From positions 1-64,000 of the forward strand of contig NZ_JAINUY010000003.1 in the NCBI RefSeq assembly GCF_020026915.1: a DNA stretch of 64,000 nucleotides, in the 5' to 3' direction. Origin of the DNA: Flavobacterium potami (GTDB taxonomy: Bacteria; Bacteroidota; Bacteroidia; Flavobacteriales; Flavobacteriaceae). Below, one piece after another: positions 34,495 to 42,753 of this stretch (position 1 is its first letter; every line of letters starts with the position of its first letter). The notes below the pieces were generated by a model that was not told the DNA's origin, searched no databases, and saw only the letters and a program-made list of their open reading frames with translations. The translations under genes and the position numbers were made by a program.

Positions 34495-35316
34495 TTATTT
34501 CTTAGTCTCAATTTCAATTACTCCATCTGCGCCTTTATCGCCATACTTATCAGTTGCATTAGTTCCTTTTAAAACGTTCATCGATTCTATGTCGTCCGGT
34601 TTAATGCTGTTCATATCAAAAGAAGAAGGCATTTCAATTCCGTCAATAACTACTAATAGCTGAAGGCCAGTACTCTTTTTTGCACTATTTGCAGTTGTAG
34701 TAGTTTTAGTTTTTGTGTCATCTGCATTTGTAGTTACAGTAGTGATAGTATTTGCATTAGTATCACTGTTAGTTTTTGTACTAGTAGTAGAATTAGTGCT
34801 AACATTGGTTTCGTTATTAGAAGTTGTGGTTTTGAATTCTGAGTGATTTATTTTGCCATTTGTAGCGCCATTTTGGCTTACAGTTTTTTCGTCATAAGTT
34901 TTAATGCTGGTTCTTTTGGAACCATTTTTTCCTGTAACGATAACAATCCCAAAGTCTTTAATAGTTTCTTTTCCGCTTGTTTGAATAGATTCTGATTTTT
35001 GATTTTCATAAGTAACATAAACTTTGATAGAAGTTAAAAGGTTATCTGAATTTCTTTTGATTCTTGAAATTTCCAAATCGACATTGTGTTTTGATTTTAA
35101 AGATTCTTTAAGGTCTTTTAATTCTTTGTCGCTAGAAGTTTTCTTAATCTGGTAAATATTAACAGACTCTATTTCTCCCAAAACCGTTTTGGTAGTTTGC
35201 TGTTTTTCTTTGGCAACTACGTCAATTTGAAATAATAAAACAAAAGCCACAAGTGCTGGAACTACAACATAAAACTTCCAGGAATTTCTCTTTTTCGATT
35301 GATTTGTGTTTAGCAT
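34495..35316 (-). CDS. Partial BlaR1-like duplicate (C-terminal part only)
   Basis: A 273-residue frame equal to the last part of M56 protein B, from its fourth membrane segment (VVVPALVAFVLLFQIDVVAKE) to the stop, without any protease domain. The similarity continues 5' of the ATG: in frame after the TAA of gene B comes S-L-L-K-I-T-T-H, matching B from Leu225. The copy therefore begins directly after the stop of gene B and was made by tandem duplication of the gene's 3' part. It ends in the same TonB-plug-like region. It could still be made from the internal ATG, as a single-pass protein. Confidence 0.75.
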   Translation of the reverse strand: MLNTNQSKKRNSWKFYVVVPALVAFVLLFQIDVVAKEKQQTTKTVLGEIESVNIYQIKKTSSDKELKDLKESLKSKHNVDLEISRIKRNSDNLLTSIKVYVTYENQKSESIQTSGKETIKDFGIVIVTGKNGSKRTSIKTYDEKTVSQNGATNGKINHSEFKTTTSNNETNVSTNSTTSTKTNSDTNANTITTVTTNADDTKTKTTTTANSAKKSTGLQLLVVIDGIEMPSSFDMNSIKPDDIESMNVLKGTNATDKYGDKGADGVIEIETKK

Positions 35317-35399
35317 AACGATTCGTTTTTTGATTAATGATTGATTAAAATGATTGATGATTGCAACACCATTTCGGTGTGTTGTTATTTTAATAAAGA

Positions 35400-36962
35400 T
35401 TACTTTTTGGTTTCGATTTCGATTACTCCATCGGCGCCTTTATCGCCATATTTACCAATTGCATTACTTCCTTTTAAAACGTTCATAGATTCTATGTCGT
35501 CAGGTTTAATGCTGTTCATGTCAAAAGAAGAAGGCATTTCAATTCCGTCAACAACTAATAACTGAAAACCAACATTCTTCTTTGCGCCTTTAGAAACTAC
35601 AATAGTAGAATTTCCACCTGTTGTAATTTTAGTAACAGTATTGTCTTCATTTGTAGTAACAATAGTGCTGGATGTATTGGCACTAGTTGTAGTTTTTGTA
35701 TTAGTAGTTGTGTTGCTATCTTTTTCAGTTTTAGCTTTTAGTTTATTACTAATTGCTGTTTTTGGTTCTTTATTGTTCGAATTATTGATGGTTTGAATTC
35801 CAATTTTTTTATCTCCGTTTTTGTAAGTTATAACAAGAACACCGAATTCATTTATAGCTTGCCCATCAGATGATTGTACAGATTTTGCACGTTGTTTTCC
35901 TTTTTTAACATCAACTACAATTGAAGTTAATAGGTTCGACTCATTTCTTTTAACATCAGAAACTTCGAAGGTAATATCATGAAATTTGTGCAGTTTGCTT
36001 TTTATTTCATTCAATTCTGAATCTGTAGAGTTTTTTCCAATTTTATAAACATCTACAGATTTAATGTTTGATTCTTTGCTAGTGTAAATTTGCGGTTTTT
36101 CTTTAGCCACTACATCAATTTGAAATAATAAAACAAAAGCTGCAAGTGCTGGAACTACTACATAATACTTCCAAGAATTTCTCTTTTTTGATTGATTTGC
36201 GTTTAACATAACGATTCGTTTTTTGATTAATGATTGATAAAAATGATTGGTGATTGCAACACAATTTTCGTGCGTTGTTATTTTTAAAAGCGTGTATTGA
36301 TAGGCTTTTTTATCTGAAAGTTTTTTAGCGGCCTCACTATCTGCAATAAATTCAAGATTTTGAGTAATTGCTTTTTTGTAAAACCAAACAATTGGATTAA
36401 ACCAGAAAATAATACTGAAGAATCTAGAAATCAATACATCTATGGTATGATTTTGATCGCTGTGTACTTTTTCATGCTCGATAATATTTTCTAATTCTGA
36501 AGCCGTGTACAGTGATGAGTTGTAAACGATATATTCGAAATAAGAAAAAGGCGCGATGTTTTCAGCGATATCAACGAATTTAAAATCAGCTTGTTGTTGT
36601 ATTTTTTTTCCTTTAATAATGGCATTTAAACTGTAAAAATCAATGGCTAATTTTATAATGAATATCAGAAAACCAATACCGTAGATTCCCAAAGCAACCT
36701 GATTCCAATCGAATTGAGTATTTTGCTTTTCAGTTATCTGAGAAATATTTGATGAAAAATTTTCTAGAGTAGGAGCGGCATCAATCCATACTACTTTTGT
36801 GTAAGTCAATAAAGGTAAAATGGTAGAGACTAGTAAGCCAGACAATAAAAACCATCTGTTACTATTGAAGAATGTTTCTTTGCGCAGTAAAAAATAATAA
36901 GCGCAATAGAACATAAGCATCAAAAAAGTTGATTTAGCGATATAGATGAAAACTGCTTCCAT
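35400..36962 (-). CDS. BlaR1-like M56 membrane metallopeptidase B with plug-like tail
   Basis: A 520-residue protein with the same membrane layout as gene A: M56 zinc motif His163-E-K-V-His167 and LEFIADSEA as third-ligand region. The periplasmic C-terminal part differs. After a Thr/Asn/Ser-rich linker it ends with VVDGIEMPSSFDMNSIKPDD, then IESMNVLKG, then GDKGADGVIEI, which closely resembles the plug domain of TonB-dependent SusC-like receptors. It follows its repressor gene by 8 bases. The signal it senses is unknown. Confidence 0.88.
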   Translation of the reverse strand: MEAVFIYIAKSTFLMLMFYCAYYFLLRKETFFNSNRWFLLSGLLVSTILPLLTYTKVVWIDAAPTLENFSSNISQITEKQNTQFDWNQVALGIYGIGFLIFIIKLAIDFYSLNAIIKGKKIQQQADFKFVDIAENIAPFSYFEYIVYNSSLYTASELENIIEHEKVHSDQNHTIDVLISRFFSIIFWFNPIVWFYKKAITQNLEFIADSEAAKKLSDKKAYQYTLLKITTHENCVAITNHFYQSLIKKRIVMLNANQSKKRNSWKYYVVVPALAAFVLLFQIDVVAKEKPQIYTSKESNIKSVDVYKIGKNSTDSELNEIKSKLHKFHDITFEVSDVKRNESNLLTSIVVDVKKGKQRAKSVQSSDGQAINEFGVLVITYKNGDKKIGIQTINNSNNKEPKTAISNKLKAKTEKDSNTTTNTKTTTSANTSSTIVTTNEDNTVTKITTGGNSTIVVSKGAKKNVGFQLLVVDGIEMPSSFDMNSIKPDDIESMNVLKGSNAIGKYGDKGADGVIEIETKK

Positions 36963-36970
36963 AATCAGAA

Positions 36971-37339
36971 TTATTTTTCTTCGTTATTATTTTCGATCAT
37001 TGATAAAATTTCTCGCAATTCGTCTGCTGAGATTTTTTCTTCTTTGGCAAAAAAGGAAACCATACTTTTATAAGAACTATTAAAGTAATTATCGATTGCG
37101 GTTTTCATAAATCCTTTTCTGTAGTCTTCGATTGCTACAACCGGAAAGTACTGATGTGTATTTCCAAATGCATTATGTCCAACATATCCTTTTTCTTCAA
37201 GATTACGAACAATAGTTGATAATGTATTGTAATGTGGTTGGTCTTCGGTAATTTCTGCCTGAATTTCTTTTACAAAAGCTTTTTTTAGCTTCCATAAAAT
37301 CATCATGATTTCTTCTTCTTTGTTTGTTAACTTCTGCAT
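36971..37339 (-). CDS. BlaI/MecI-family repressor, copy 1
   Basis: A 122-residue winged-helix repressor and first gene of the minus-strand array. Its sequence matches copy 2 almost throughout (MQKLTNKEEEIM, PHYNTLSTIVRNLEEKGYVGHNAFGNTHQY). In this family, dimers bind dyads of the ACTA-N-TAGT type and are inactivated by proteolysis triggered by BlaR1. Three AACTA-N6-TAGTT dyads lie in its promoter, consistent with autorepression. The end ENNNEEK is a little longer than in copy 2. Confidence 0.93.
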   Translation of the reverse strand: MQKLTNKEEEIMMILWKLKKAFVKEIQAEITEDQPHYNTLSTIVRNLEEKGYVGHNAFGNTHQYFPVVAIEDYRKGFMKTAIDNYFNSSYKSMVSFFAKEEKISADELREILSMIENNNEEK

Positions 37340-37356
37340 GTTCTCTAATTTTAATT

Positions 37357-37421
37357 CAAACCTACAACTATTTTTTTAGTTACGCAACTATAAAAATAGT
37401 TATTTAACTAAAAATTAAGTT
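37357..37421 (-). promoter_or_regulatory. Promoter and triple-dyad operator of the BlaI/BlaR1 array
   Basis: Three 16-bp dyads AACTA-N6-TAGTT start at 37366, 37386 and 37406, exactly 20 bp apart (third arm has one mismatch, AAGTT). Read on the minus strand, a -7 element TAGGTTTG (37357-37364) abuts the first dyad, and a TTG lies 20 bases before it, within dyad two. Repressor dimers here would cover both promoter elements. Confidence 0.7.
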
Positions 37422-37503
37422 GAATTTCGATTTTAAGCATGAAAAAGCCATTCAAATTTAATTGTAATAAATTGAATAACAATGTTTTGTGAAGTTAAAG
37501 TTT

Positions 37504-38721
37504 TTATTCTGCTTTTTCTGTGAGAAGAGCGTTTTTAATCCAGATACAACATCCAGTAGCGATGACACCTATGATAGCCATGAACAGCCAGTTGATCTGA
37601 TAACCAAAACGGGTAATGATTTCAAATCCAATTTTAGAACTAATAATATGAGCTAAACTAAAACTCATCGTATAAAGTGCCATATAACGTCCTTCTTGTC
37701 CACGTGGAGCGCGACTCATTGCAAAAGCATTCGAAAATGGGAAGGTGAGGATTTCTCCGATAGAAATACAAATCATACTGAAAACCAATATTCCAGCCCA
37801 AAAATTGATCAGAAGCAAAAAGAAGCTAAACGCCATAACGAATGAACCTAGAATAATAATTCTGATTTTTGGAAAAGCTTTTCTTTCTAAAAAACCAACT
37901 GTAGGCATCTCGAGAGCAAAAATTAGAAGTCCGTTGAGTGTCATCAATAAGCCTGTTTGAAATTCACTTAAACCAAACTTTTCATTATGATATAGAGGTA
38001 AAGTGGTAAAAAGCTGGAAGAAAATCATAGCTGTAATAAAACTTACAAATAAGAAAACCCAGTAGATTTTATCATGAAAAACCGATTTTACATCTCCTGC
38101 ACTTTCTGTTTTGTCGTCATGAGTGGCTTTTTTCTTTTCTTTAACCAATAAAGCAAAAATAGTTATCGAAATAATACAAGATGCACCATCAACCCAGAAA
38201 AGTCCTGAATAACCTATTCCCATAATAATTAATCCACCTAAAGCGGGACCTGCTGCAAAACCTAAGTTTACCGCCAGACGAACAAGGGTTAAAGCTCGAG
38301 TTCTGTTTTCAGGTTTTGCGTAAGCTCCAAGAGAAACAAACATGGCCGGTCTAAACATATCGGCAATTGTCATTAACAAAAACATTGCAATACAAAGAGA
38401 CCAAAAGGTGGTAATATATTGTACACAGAAAAGAGAAACTCCACTTGTAAACAGACTGAAAACCATTATTTTGTAAAAACCTATTTTGTCCGAAAGTTTA
38501 CCGCCAAGCCAAGAACCCAGCATAGAACCTAAGCCAAATGCTACCATAATCCATCCCACTTGATTGTAGCTAAAATGTAGATCTTCTTTTAAATATTTTG
38601 ACAAAAATGGAAGAACCATTGTTCCGGCGCGATTGATAAAAGTTACAATCGCAAGAATCCAAATTTCTCTTGAAAAACCTCTAAAATTATTAATGTAGTT
38701 GTTAAAAGCGTTTTTAAGCAT
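37504..38721 (-). CDS. MFS transporter, drug-efflux type
   Basis: A 405-residue membrane protein with about 12 transmembrane segments. The loop after the second helix reads GSWLGGKLSDKIGFYKIM, a form of the MFS motif A (G-x-x-x-D-R/K-x-G-R/F). The general outline follows bacterial proton-driven multidrug or small-molecule exporters of the MdtH/YfcJ kind; the substrate cannot be inferred. A candidate -7 element TAACTTTG (minus strand, 38744-38751) stands 22 bases upstream. The gene diverges from the DUF1684 gene. Its stop lies 82 bases from the BlaI operator region. Confidence 0.85.
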   Translation of the reverse strand: MLKNAFNNYINNFRGFSREIWILAIVTFINRAGTMVLPFLSKYLKEDLHFSYNQVGWIMVAFGLGSMLGSWLGGKLSDKIGFYKIMVFSLFTSGVSLFCVQYITTFWSLCIAMFLLMTIADMFRPAMFVSLGAYAKPENRTRALTLVRLAVNLGFAAGPALGGLIIMGIGYSGLFWVDGASCIISITIFALLVKEKKKATHDDKTESAGDVKSVFHDKIYWVFLFVSFITAMIFFQLFTTLPLYHNEKFGLSEFQTGLLMTLNGLLIFALEMPTVGFLERKAFPKIRIIILGSFVMAFSFFLLLINFWAGILVFSMICISIGEILTFPFSNAFAMSRAPRGQEGRYMALYTMSFSLAHIISSKIGFEIITRFGYQINWLFMAIIGVIATGCCIWIKNALLTEKAE

Positions 38722-38774
38722 TGTGTGTGATAGATTATCGCAACAAAGTTAGTAAACTTTGTCAGGTTAAGTGG

Positions 38775-38805
38775 TTGTCGTTTTGTTACTTTTGAACTAT
38801 TTTTG
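38775..38805 (+). promoter_or_regulatory. Promoter of the DUF1684 gene
   Basis: TTG (38775-38777), a 20-base spacer and TATTTTTG (38798-38805). The start codon follows 15 bases later, so the leader is very short. The element overlaps an in-frame ATG at 38803, which supports the start at 38821. Confidence 0.55.
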
Positions 38806-38820
38806 CATAAAATTTCTAAG

Positions 38821-39420
38821 ATGAAAACTATATACGCCCTGCTTTTATTGTTTGTTGTTAGTATTGGCTTTGCTCAAAAAAAGTTTAGTAAAAATGATGT
38901 GATACAATTTCAAAAGAAATTAAACTCAGAATTTGCTGATTCTAAGACAAGTCCGTTAATGGGTAAAGATTTAAAAACTTTTAAAGGGTTGGAATTTTAT
39001 CCTATAAATGAAACTTTTTTTGTGAATGCAACTTTGGTCAAAGCAAAAGGAGGAAAAGCTTTTGAAATGAAATCTTCAGGAAGTTACAAGTCAAAATATA
39101 CGAAGTATGGAACTTTAAATTTCAAAATTAATGGAAAAGCTTTTCAACTTGCTGTTTACCAAAATTTAGAACTTTTAGTTCAGGAGAAATATAAAAATCA
39201 TTTGTTTTTGCCTTTTTCAGATTTAACTACTGGAAAACAAAGTTATATTGGAGGTCGTTATATAGATTTGGAAGTTCCAAAAGGAAATACAATTGCGATC
39301 GATTTTAATCAGGCTTACAATCCATATTGTGCTTACAACTACGAGTATTCTTGCCCGCTTGTTCCTTTGGAAAATGATTTGAAAATTGAAATCAAAGCGG
39401 GTGTAAAAGACTTTCATTAA
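38821..39420 (+). CDS. Exported DUF1684 protein
   Basis: A 199-residue protein with a signal peptide (LLLLFVVSIGFA) and a DUF1684 domain. The conserved features are FEMKSSGSYKSKYTKYGTLNF in the middle, YIGGRYIDLEVPKGN and the C-terminal DFNQAYNPYCAYNYEYSCPL region with two Cys and PLVPLENDLKIEIKAGVKDFH. The role of DUF1684 is not established. Its TAA stop overlaps the ATG of the TatD-like gene by one base (TAATG), so translation of the two is likely coupled. The nearest alternative start, 18 bases upstream, overlaps the promoter. Confidence 0.85.
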   Translation: MKTIYALLLLFVVSIGFAQKKFSKNDVIQFQKKLNSEFADSKTSPLMGKDLKTFKGLEFYPINETFFVNATLVKAKGGKAFEMKSSGSYKSKYTKYGTLNFKINGKAFQLAVYQNLELLVQEKYKNHLFLPFSDLTTGKQSYIGGRYIDLEVPKGNTIAIDFNQAYNPYCAYNYEYSCPLVPLENDLKIEIKAGVKDFH

Positions 39421-40064
39421 TGGAATATTTCAATTTTCATACCCATCAATTTACCAATCAATCCGATGTTTTAGAATTGGTCAATCAATATCCAAAAGAT
39501 TTTGATGCTTCGATTAAATTCTATTCTATAGGGATACATCCTTGGTATATTGATCAAAATAGGTTGGATGAAGATTTGAAAATTATTGAAGAGAAATTAA
39601 AAACAGAGAATTGTCTAGCAATTGGCGAATGTGGTTTGGATAAACGAATTGAAGTTCCGTTAGATTTACAGGTTTCTGTTTTTGAAAAGCAATTAGAATT
39701 GGCTGAAAAATTCAAAAAACCTGTAGTGATACATTGTGTAGCCGCTTTTCAGGAAATTACAGCGATTAAAAAAAGAATGAAGATTTCTGTACCAATGATT
39801 ATTCATGGTTTTGCAAAGAACAAACAACTGGCAGAACAATTAATTAAAGACGGATTTTATCTTTCATTCGGAAAATATTTATTGAAGAATCCAGATTTAG
39901 AAACTGTTTTTAAAGATGTTCCAAACCACCAGTTTTTTCTAGAAACGGACACAATGGAAGAAACAATTCAACAAGTTTATGAAATAGCTTCAAAATATAA
40001 AGAATTAAATATAAAAGAATTAAAAGATGTTATTTCAAGTAACTATAAAAGTGTTTTTAAGTAA
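39420..40064 (+). CDS. TatD-like hydrolase
   Basis: A 214-residue protein of the TatD metal-dependent hydrolase group, shorter than typical TatD nucleases (about 260 residues). The N-terminal FNFHTHQF supplies the first two His ligands. IGECGLDKR, a changed form of the IGEIGLD motif, and PVVIHCVAAFQE follow, then MIIHGFAKN. The final acidic motif is LETDTMEE. Family members are 3'-5' exonucleases acting on damaged DNA. The short form suggests loss of loops around the active site. Confidence 0.85.
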   Translation: MEYFNFHTHQFTNQSDVLELVNQYPKDFDASIKFYSIGIHPWYIDQNRLDEDLKIIEEKLKTENCLAIGECGLDKRIEVPLDLQVSVFEKQLELAEKFKKPVVIHCVAAFQEITAIKKRMKISVPMIIHGFAKNKQLAEQLIKDGFYLSFGKYLLKNPDLETVFKDVPNHQFFLETDTMEETIQQVYEIASKYKELNIKELKDVISSNYKSVFK

Positions 40065-40115
40065 ACTTGAAACCTGAAACTTGAAACAAATAAATTAAAA
40101 CAACAAATATAGAAT

Positions 40116-40835
40116 ATGGCAGAATGGACAGAAAGAGCTGAGCTTTTGTTTACCAAAGAAGGATTAGAAAATTTACAAAAAGCAAATGTTTTAGTTGTAG
40201 GATTAGGAGGAGTTGGTTCTTTTGCAGCTGAGTTTTTAGCAAGAGCAGGAGTTGGGAATATGACAATTGTTGATGGAGATGTGGTGGATATCACTAATAT
40301 TAATCGCCAATTGCCTGCATTGCATTCGACAGTTGGAGAACCTAAAATTACAATTGTAGGAGACCGTTTAATGGATATTAATCCTGAATTGAATCTTACA
40401 AGAGTAAAAGAATTTCTTTCTCCAGAACGTGCTTTTGAAATCGTTTCTCCAGAATTCGACTATGTTTTGGATTGTATTGACAGTATTACTCCAAAATTGA
40501 ATCTGATTATTGCAGCAAAACGCAAAAGAGTTAAAATTATCAGCAGCATGGGAGCAGGCGGAAAAATGCTGGCTTCGAAAGTAAAAGTGGCTGATATTTC
40601 AAAAACCATCAATTGTTATTTTTCAAAAACTATTCGTAAGCGTTTGAAAACGGTAAAAATCAACAAATTAAAAGTGGTTTTTTCTTCTGAAATTCAAAAC
40701 GAAAAAAGTTTGAAATTAACGGACGGAAAAAATTTCAAAAAATCTTTCTACGGAACAAATAGTTATATGCCTGGATTATTCGGACTTCATGCTGCAGAAA
40801 CTGTAATTCGCTATTTGATTTCTAAAAGTGAGTAA
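40116..40835 (+). CDS. tcdA: tRNA threonylcarbamoyladenosine dehydratase
   Basis: A 239-residue E1-like ThiF/MoeB/HesA family enzyme, TcdA (CsdL) in E. coli. It uses ATP to cyclise t6A to ct6A in tRNAs that read ANN codons. The ATP-binding GLGGVGS is at residues 29-35, followed by VDGDVVDITNINRQLPALHSTVGEPK. The stretch YVLDCIDSITPKLNLI and SSMGAGGKM are typical, and the C-terminal end NSYMPGLFGLHAAETVIRYL matches TcdA. Length is close to the family norm. A short ACTTGAAAC-type repeat lies in the gap before it (40066-40088), and a much longer one behind it. Confidence 0.93.
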   Translation: MAEWTERAELLFTKEGLENLQKANVLVVGLGGVGSFAAEFLARAGVGNMTIVDGDVVDITNINRQLPALHSTVGEPKITIVGDRLMDINPELNLTRVKEFLSPERAFEIVSPEFDYVLDCIDSITPKLNLIIAAKRKRVKIISSMGAGGKMLASKVKVADISKTINCYFSKTIRKRLKTVKINKLKVVFSSEIQNEKSLKLTDGKNFKKSFYGTNSYMPGLFGLHAAETVIRYLISKSE

Positions 40836-40842
40836 AGTTTTT

Positions 40843-40951
40843 GTTTCAGGTTTCAAGTTTCAAGTTTGCTGTGTCGTGAACTTCAAACCTAGAACTTCAA
40901 ACCTAGAACTTCAAACCTAGAACTTGAAACTTGAAACTTGAAACCTGAAAC
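40843..40951. repeat. 25-bp perfect inverted repeat around 14-bp tandem repeats
   Basis: The left arm (40843-40867) starts GTTTCAGGTTTC; the right arm (40927-40951) is its exact complement. Between them AACTTCAAACCTAG occurs three times head to tail (40879-40920). The whole is built from shuffled 9-10-base words such as CTTGAAAC and CCTGAAAC. Confidence 0.85.
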
Positions 40952-40989
40952 CTGAAACAAAAAACTAAGAACCTTAGTACCTTAAAAAA

Positions 40990-41652
40990 ATGATTAAAAC
41001 AGTAATTTTTGATATGGATGGCGTGATCGTAGACACGGAACCAGTTCATCGTTATGCTTATTATTTGCAATTTTCAGAATTAAATATTGAAGTTCCTGAA
41101 GAAATGTATACCACATTTACAGGATTTTCTACTCGAAATACATTTCAAGCTTTAAAAAATCATTTTCCATCTGTAGAGCAGGAAGTTGAAGATTTAATCC
41201 AAAGAAAAAGAAATATTTTTAATGATGCTTTTGATACTAAAGAAGATTTATATCTTTTAGAAGGTGTAGAAGATTTAATAAAGGATTTGTATAACAATGG
41301 ATTACAATTGATTCTAGCATCTTCTGCTTCAAAAGTTACAATCGAACGTGTTTTTACTCGATTTAATTTACATCAATATTTTACGCATATTGTGAGCGGG
41401 GAAGATTTTCCACAATCAAAACCAAATCCTGCCATATTTATTCATGCTGCTTCTTTATCTGTAGCACCAAAAGAAGAATGTATAATTATCGAAGACAGTA
41501 CAAACGGAATAAAAGCTGCAAAAGGAGCGGGAATTTATTGTGTAGGTTACAAAAGTGAACATTCAAACCTACAGGATTTATCAGAAGCTGATTTGGTTAT
41601 TGATCATTTTAATGAATTAAATGCTCAAAAAATATCACAACTCAAAGCCTGA
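40990..41652 (+). CDS. HAD-family phosphatase / phosphoglucomutase-like
   Basis: A 220-residue haloacid-dehalogenase superfamily enzyme. Motif I is FDMDGVIVDTEP with nucleophile Asp8 and acid/base Asp10. Motif II is ASSASK, motif III is the Lys in SKPNPAIF and motif IV is IEDSTNGIKAAKGAG. A helical cap (about residues 18-85) lies after motif I. This subclass includes beta-phosphoglucomutases and sugar or nucleotide phosphatases; Thr/Glu after the motif (D-T-E) is common to both. The substrate cannot be told. Confidence 0.9.
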   Translation: MIKTVIFDMDGVIVDTEPVHRYAYYLQFSELNIEVPEEMYTTFTGFSTRNTFQALKNHFPSVEQEVEDLIQRKRNIFNDAFDTKEDLYLLEGVEDLIKDLYNNGLQLILASSASKVTIERVFTRFNLHQYFTHIVSGEDFPQSKPNPAIFIHAASLSVAPKEECIIIEDSTNGIKAAKGAGIYCVGYKSEHSNLQDLSEADLVIDHFNELNAQKISQLKA

Positions 41653-41670
41653 ATTATATAAAATTTAACA

Positions 41671-41699
41671 TTCGTTCGCTATTTGAATTTGTAAATTTG
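41671..41699 (+). promoter_or_regulatory. Promoter of the DUF2911 gene
   Basis: TTC (41671-41673), an 18-base spacer and TAAATTTG (41692-41699), a full match to the -7 consensus. The start codon is 24 bases downstream. Confidence 0.5.
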
Positions 41700-41723
41700 A
41701 ACTAAAATAAAAAAAACTGAATA

Positions 41724-42566
41724 ATGAGAAAACTACTTATTGCATTAGCCCTGATTTTAGCGCCTTTAGCATCAGAAGCACAAGTAAAAACGCCGCAAGC
41801 AAGTCCAAAAGGATATATCAAACAAACTGTAGGTTTAACAGATGTTGAAGTTACCTATTCAAGACCAGGAGCAAGAGGAAGAGCCGTTTTCGGAAATTTA
41901 GTTCCTTTTGGTAAATTATGGAGAACGGGAGCAAACGAAAATACAATTATTAACTTCAGTGATGACGTTATTATTGATGGAAAGACTCTAAAAAAAGGTA
42001 AATATGCAATTTATACAGTGCCTAGAATCGAAAGCTGGGATGTGATTTTCTACCTTTCTACTGATAACTGGGGATTGCCAGAAAATTGGAGCGATGCTTA
42101 TGTAGCTTTAAAAACTACTGTAAAAGAAGACGCTTTGCCAACTCCTGTTGAAACATTTACAATTGGCATTAACGGATTAGATCCAAATTTTGGTTATTTG
42201 GATATTTCTTGGGAAAACTCTCATGTTGCGTTAAAATTTGAGGTTCCAACTGCAAAAGCTGCTATTGCTAGTATAGACAAAACATTAGCTGGTCCAACAT
42301 GGAACGATTATTATGCAGCATCTCAATATTTATTCCAATCAAACGGAAATATTGAAACTGCGAGAACTTATGTAGATAAAGCGTTAGATATGAGCACAGA
42401 TAAGCCATATTATGTTACAAGACTAAAATCTCAAATTCAGGCAAAACAAGGTGATAAAAAAGGAGCTGTAGAGACTGCAAAAGCATCTTTAGCGTCTGCA
42501 GAAGCAGCAAATAATGCTGATTATGTGAAATTGAATAAAGACAGTATCGCTGAATGGAGCAGATAA
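41724..42566 (+). CDS. Exported DUF2911 protein
   Basis: A 280-residue protein with a signal peptide (LIALALILAPLASEA) and a DUF2911 domain covering most of the first 170 residues: QTVGLTDVEVTYSRPGARGR, FGKLWRTGANENT, then KKGKYAIYTVP. A C-terminal alpha-helical region (residues 180-280) has TPR-like helices, with WNDYYAASQYLFQSNGNIETA and ALDMSTDKPYYVTRLKSQIQ. DUF2911 proteins are widespread in Bacteroidota and have no known role. Probably periplasmic and monocistronic. Confidence 0.88.
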   Translation: MRKLLIALALILAPLASEAQVKTPQASPKGYIKQTVGLTDVEVTYSRPGARGRAVFGNLVPFGKLWRTGANENTIINFSDDVIIDGKTLKKGKYAIYTVPRIESWDVIFYLSTDNWGLPENWSDAYVALKTTVKEDALPTPVETFTIGINGLDPNFGYLDISWENSHVALKFEVPTAKAAIASIDKTLAGPTWNDYYAASQYLFQSNGNIETARTYVDKALDMSTDKPYYVTRLKSQIQAKQGDKKGAVETAKASLASAEAANNADYVKLNKDSIAEWSR

Positions 42567-42597
42567 GGTTTTAAATTCTAAATATTTAAAAAATTCC

Positions 42598-42629
42598 AAA
42601 TTCCAAAGCTTACGGGTTTTGGAATTTTT
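42598..42629 (+). terminator. Terminator after the DUF2911 gene
   Basis: AAATTCCAAA pairs with TTTGGAATTT around a 9-10-base loop, followed by a T run. The arms are the same AAATTCCAAA words seen behind lon. Confidence 0.8.
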
Positions 42630-42753
42630 TTTGTTCTCAATTTATAGACAAGAGTATTTGCACTCATTTTTATCGTTCCTCAGAATGACATAATAATGTA
42701 GTAAAACATGAAACATTAAACATGAAACTTGAAACTCGAAACCAATCTAGGTG

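Noticed and set aside
34495..35402. A complete third BlaR1-like gene
   Set aside because: There is no protease domain and no HExxH motif; the similarity starts at residue 225 of gene B directly after the stop codon.
40879..40920. CRISPR array
   Set aside because: The three units are adjacent without spacers and no cas gene is present; it is a short tandem repeat.
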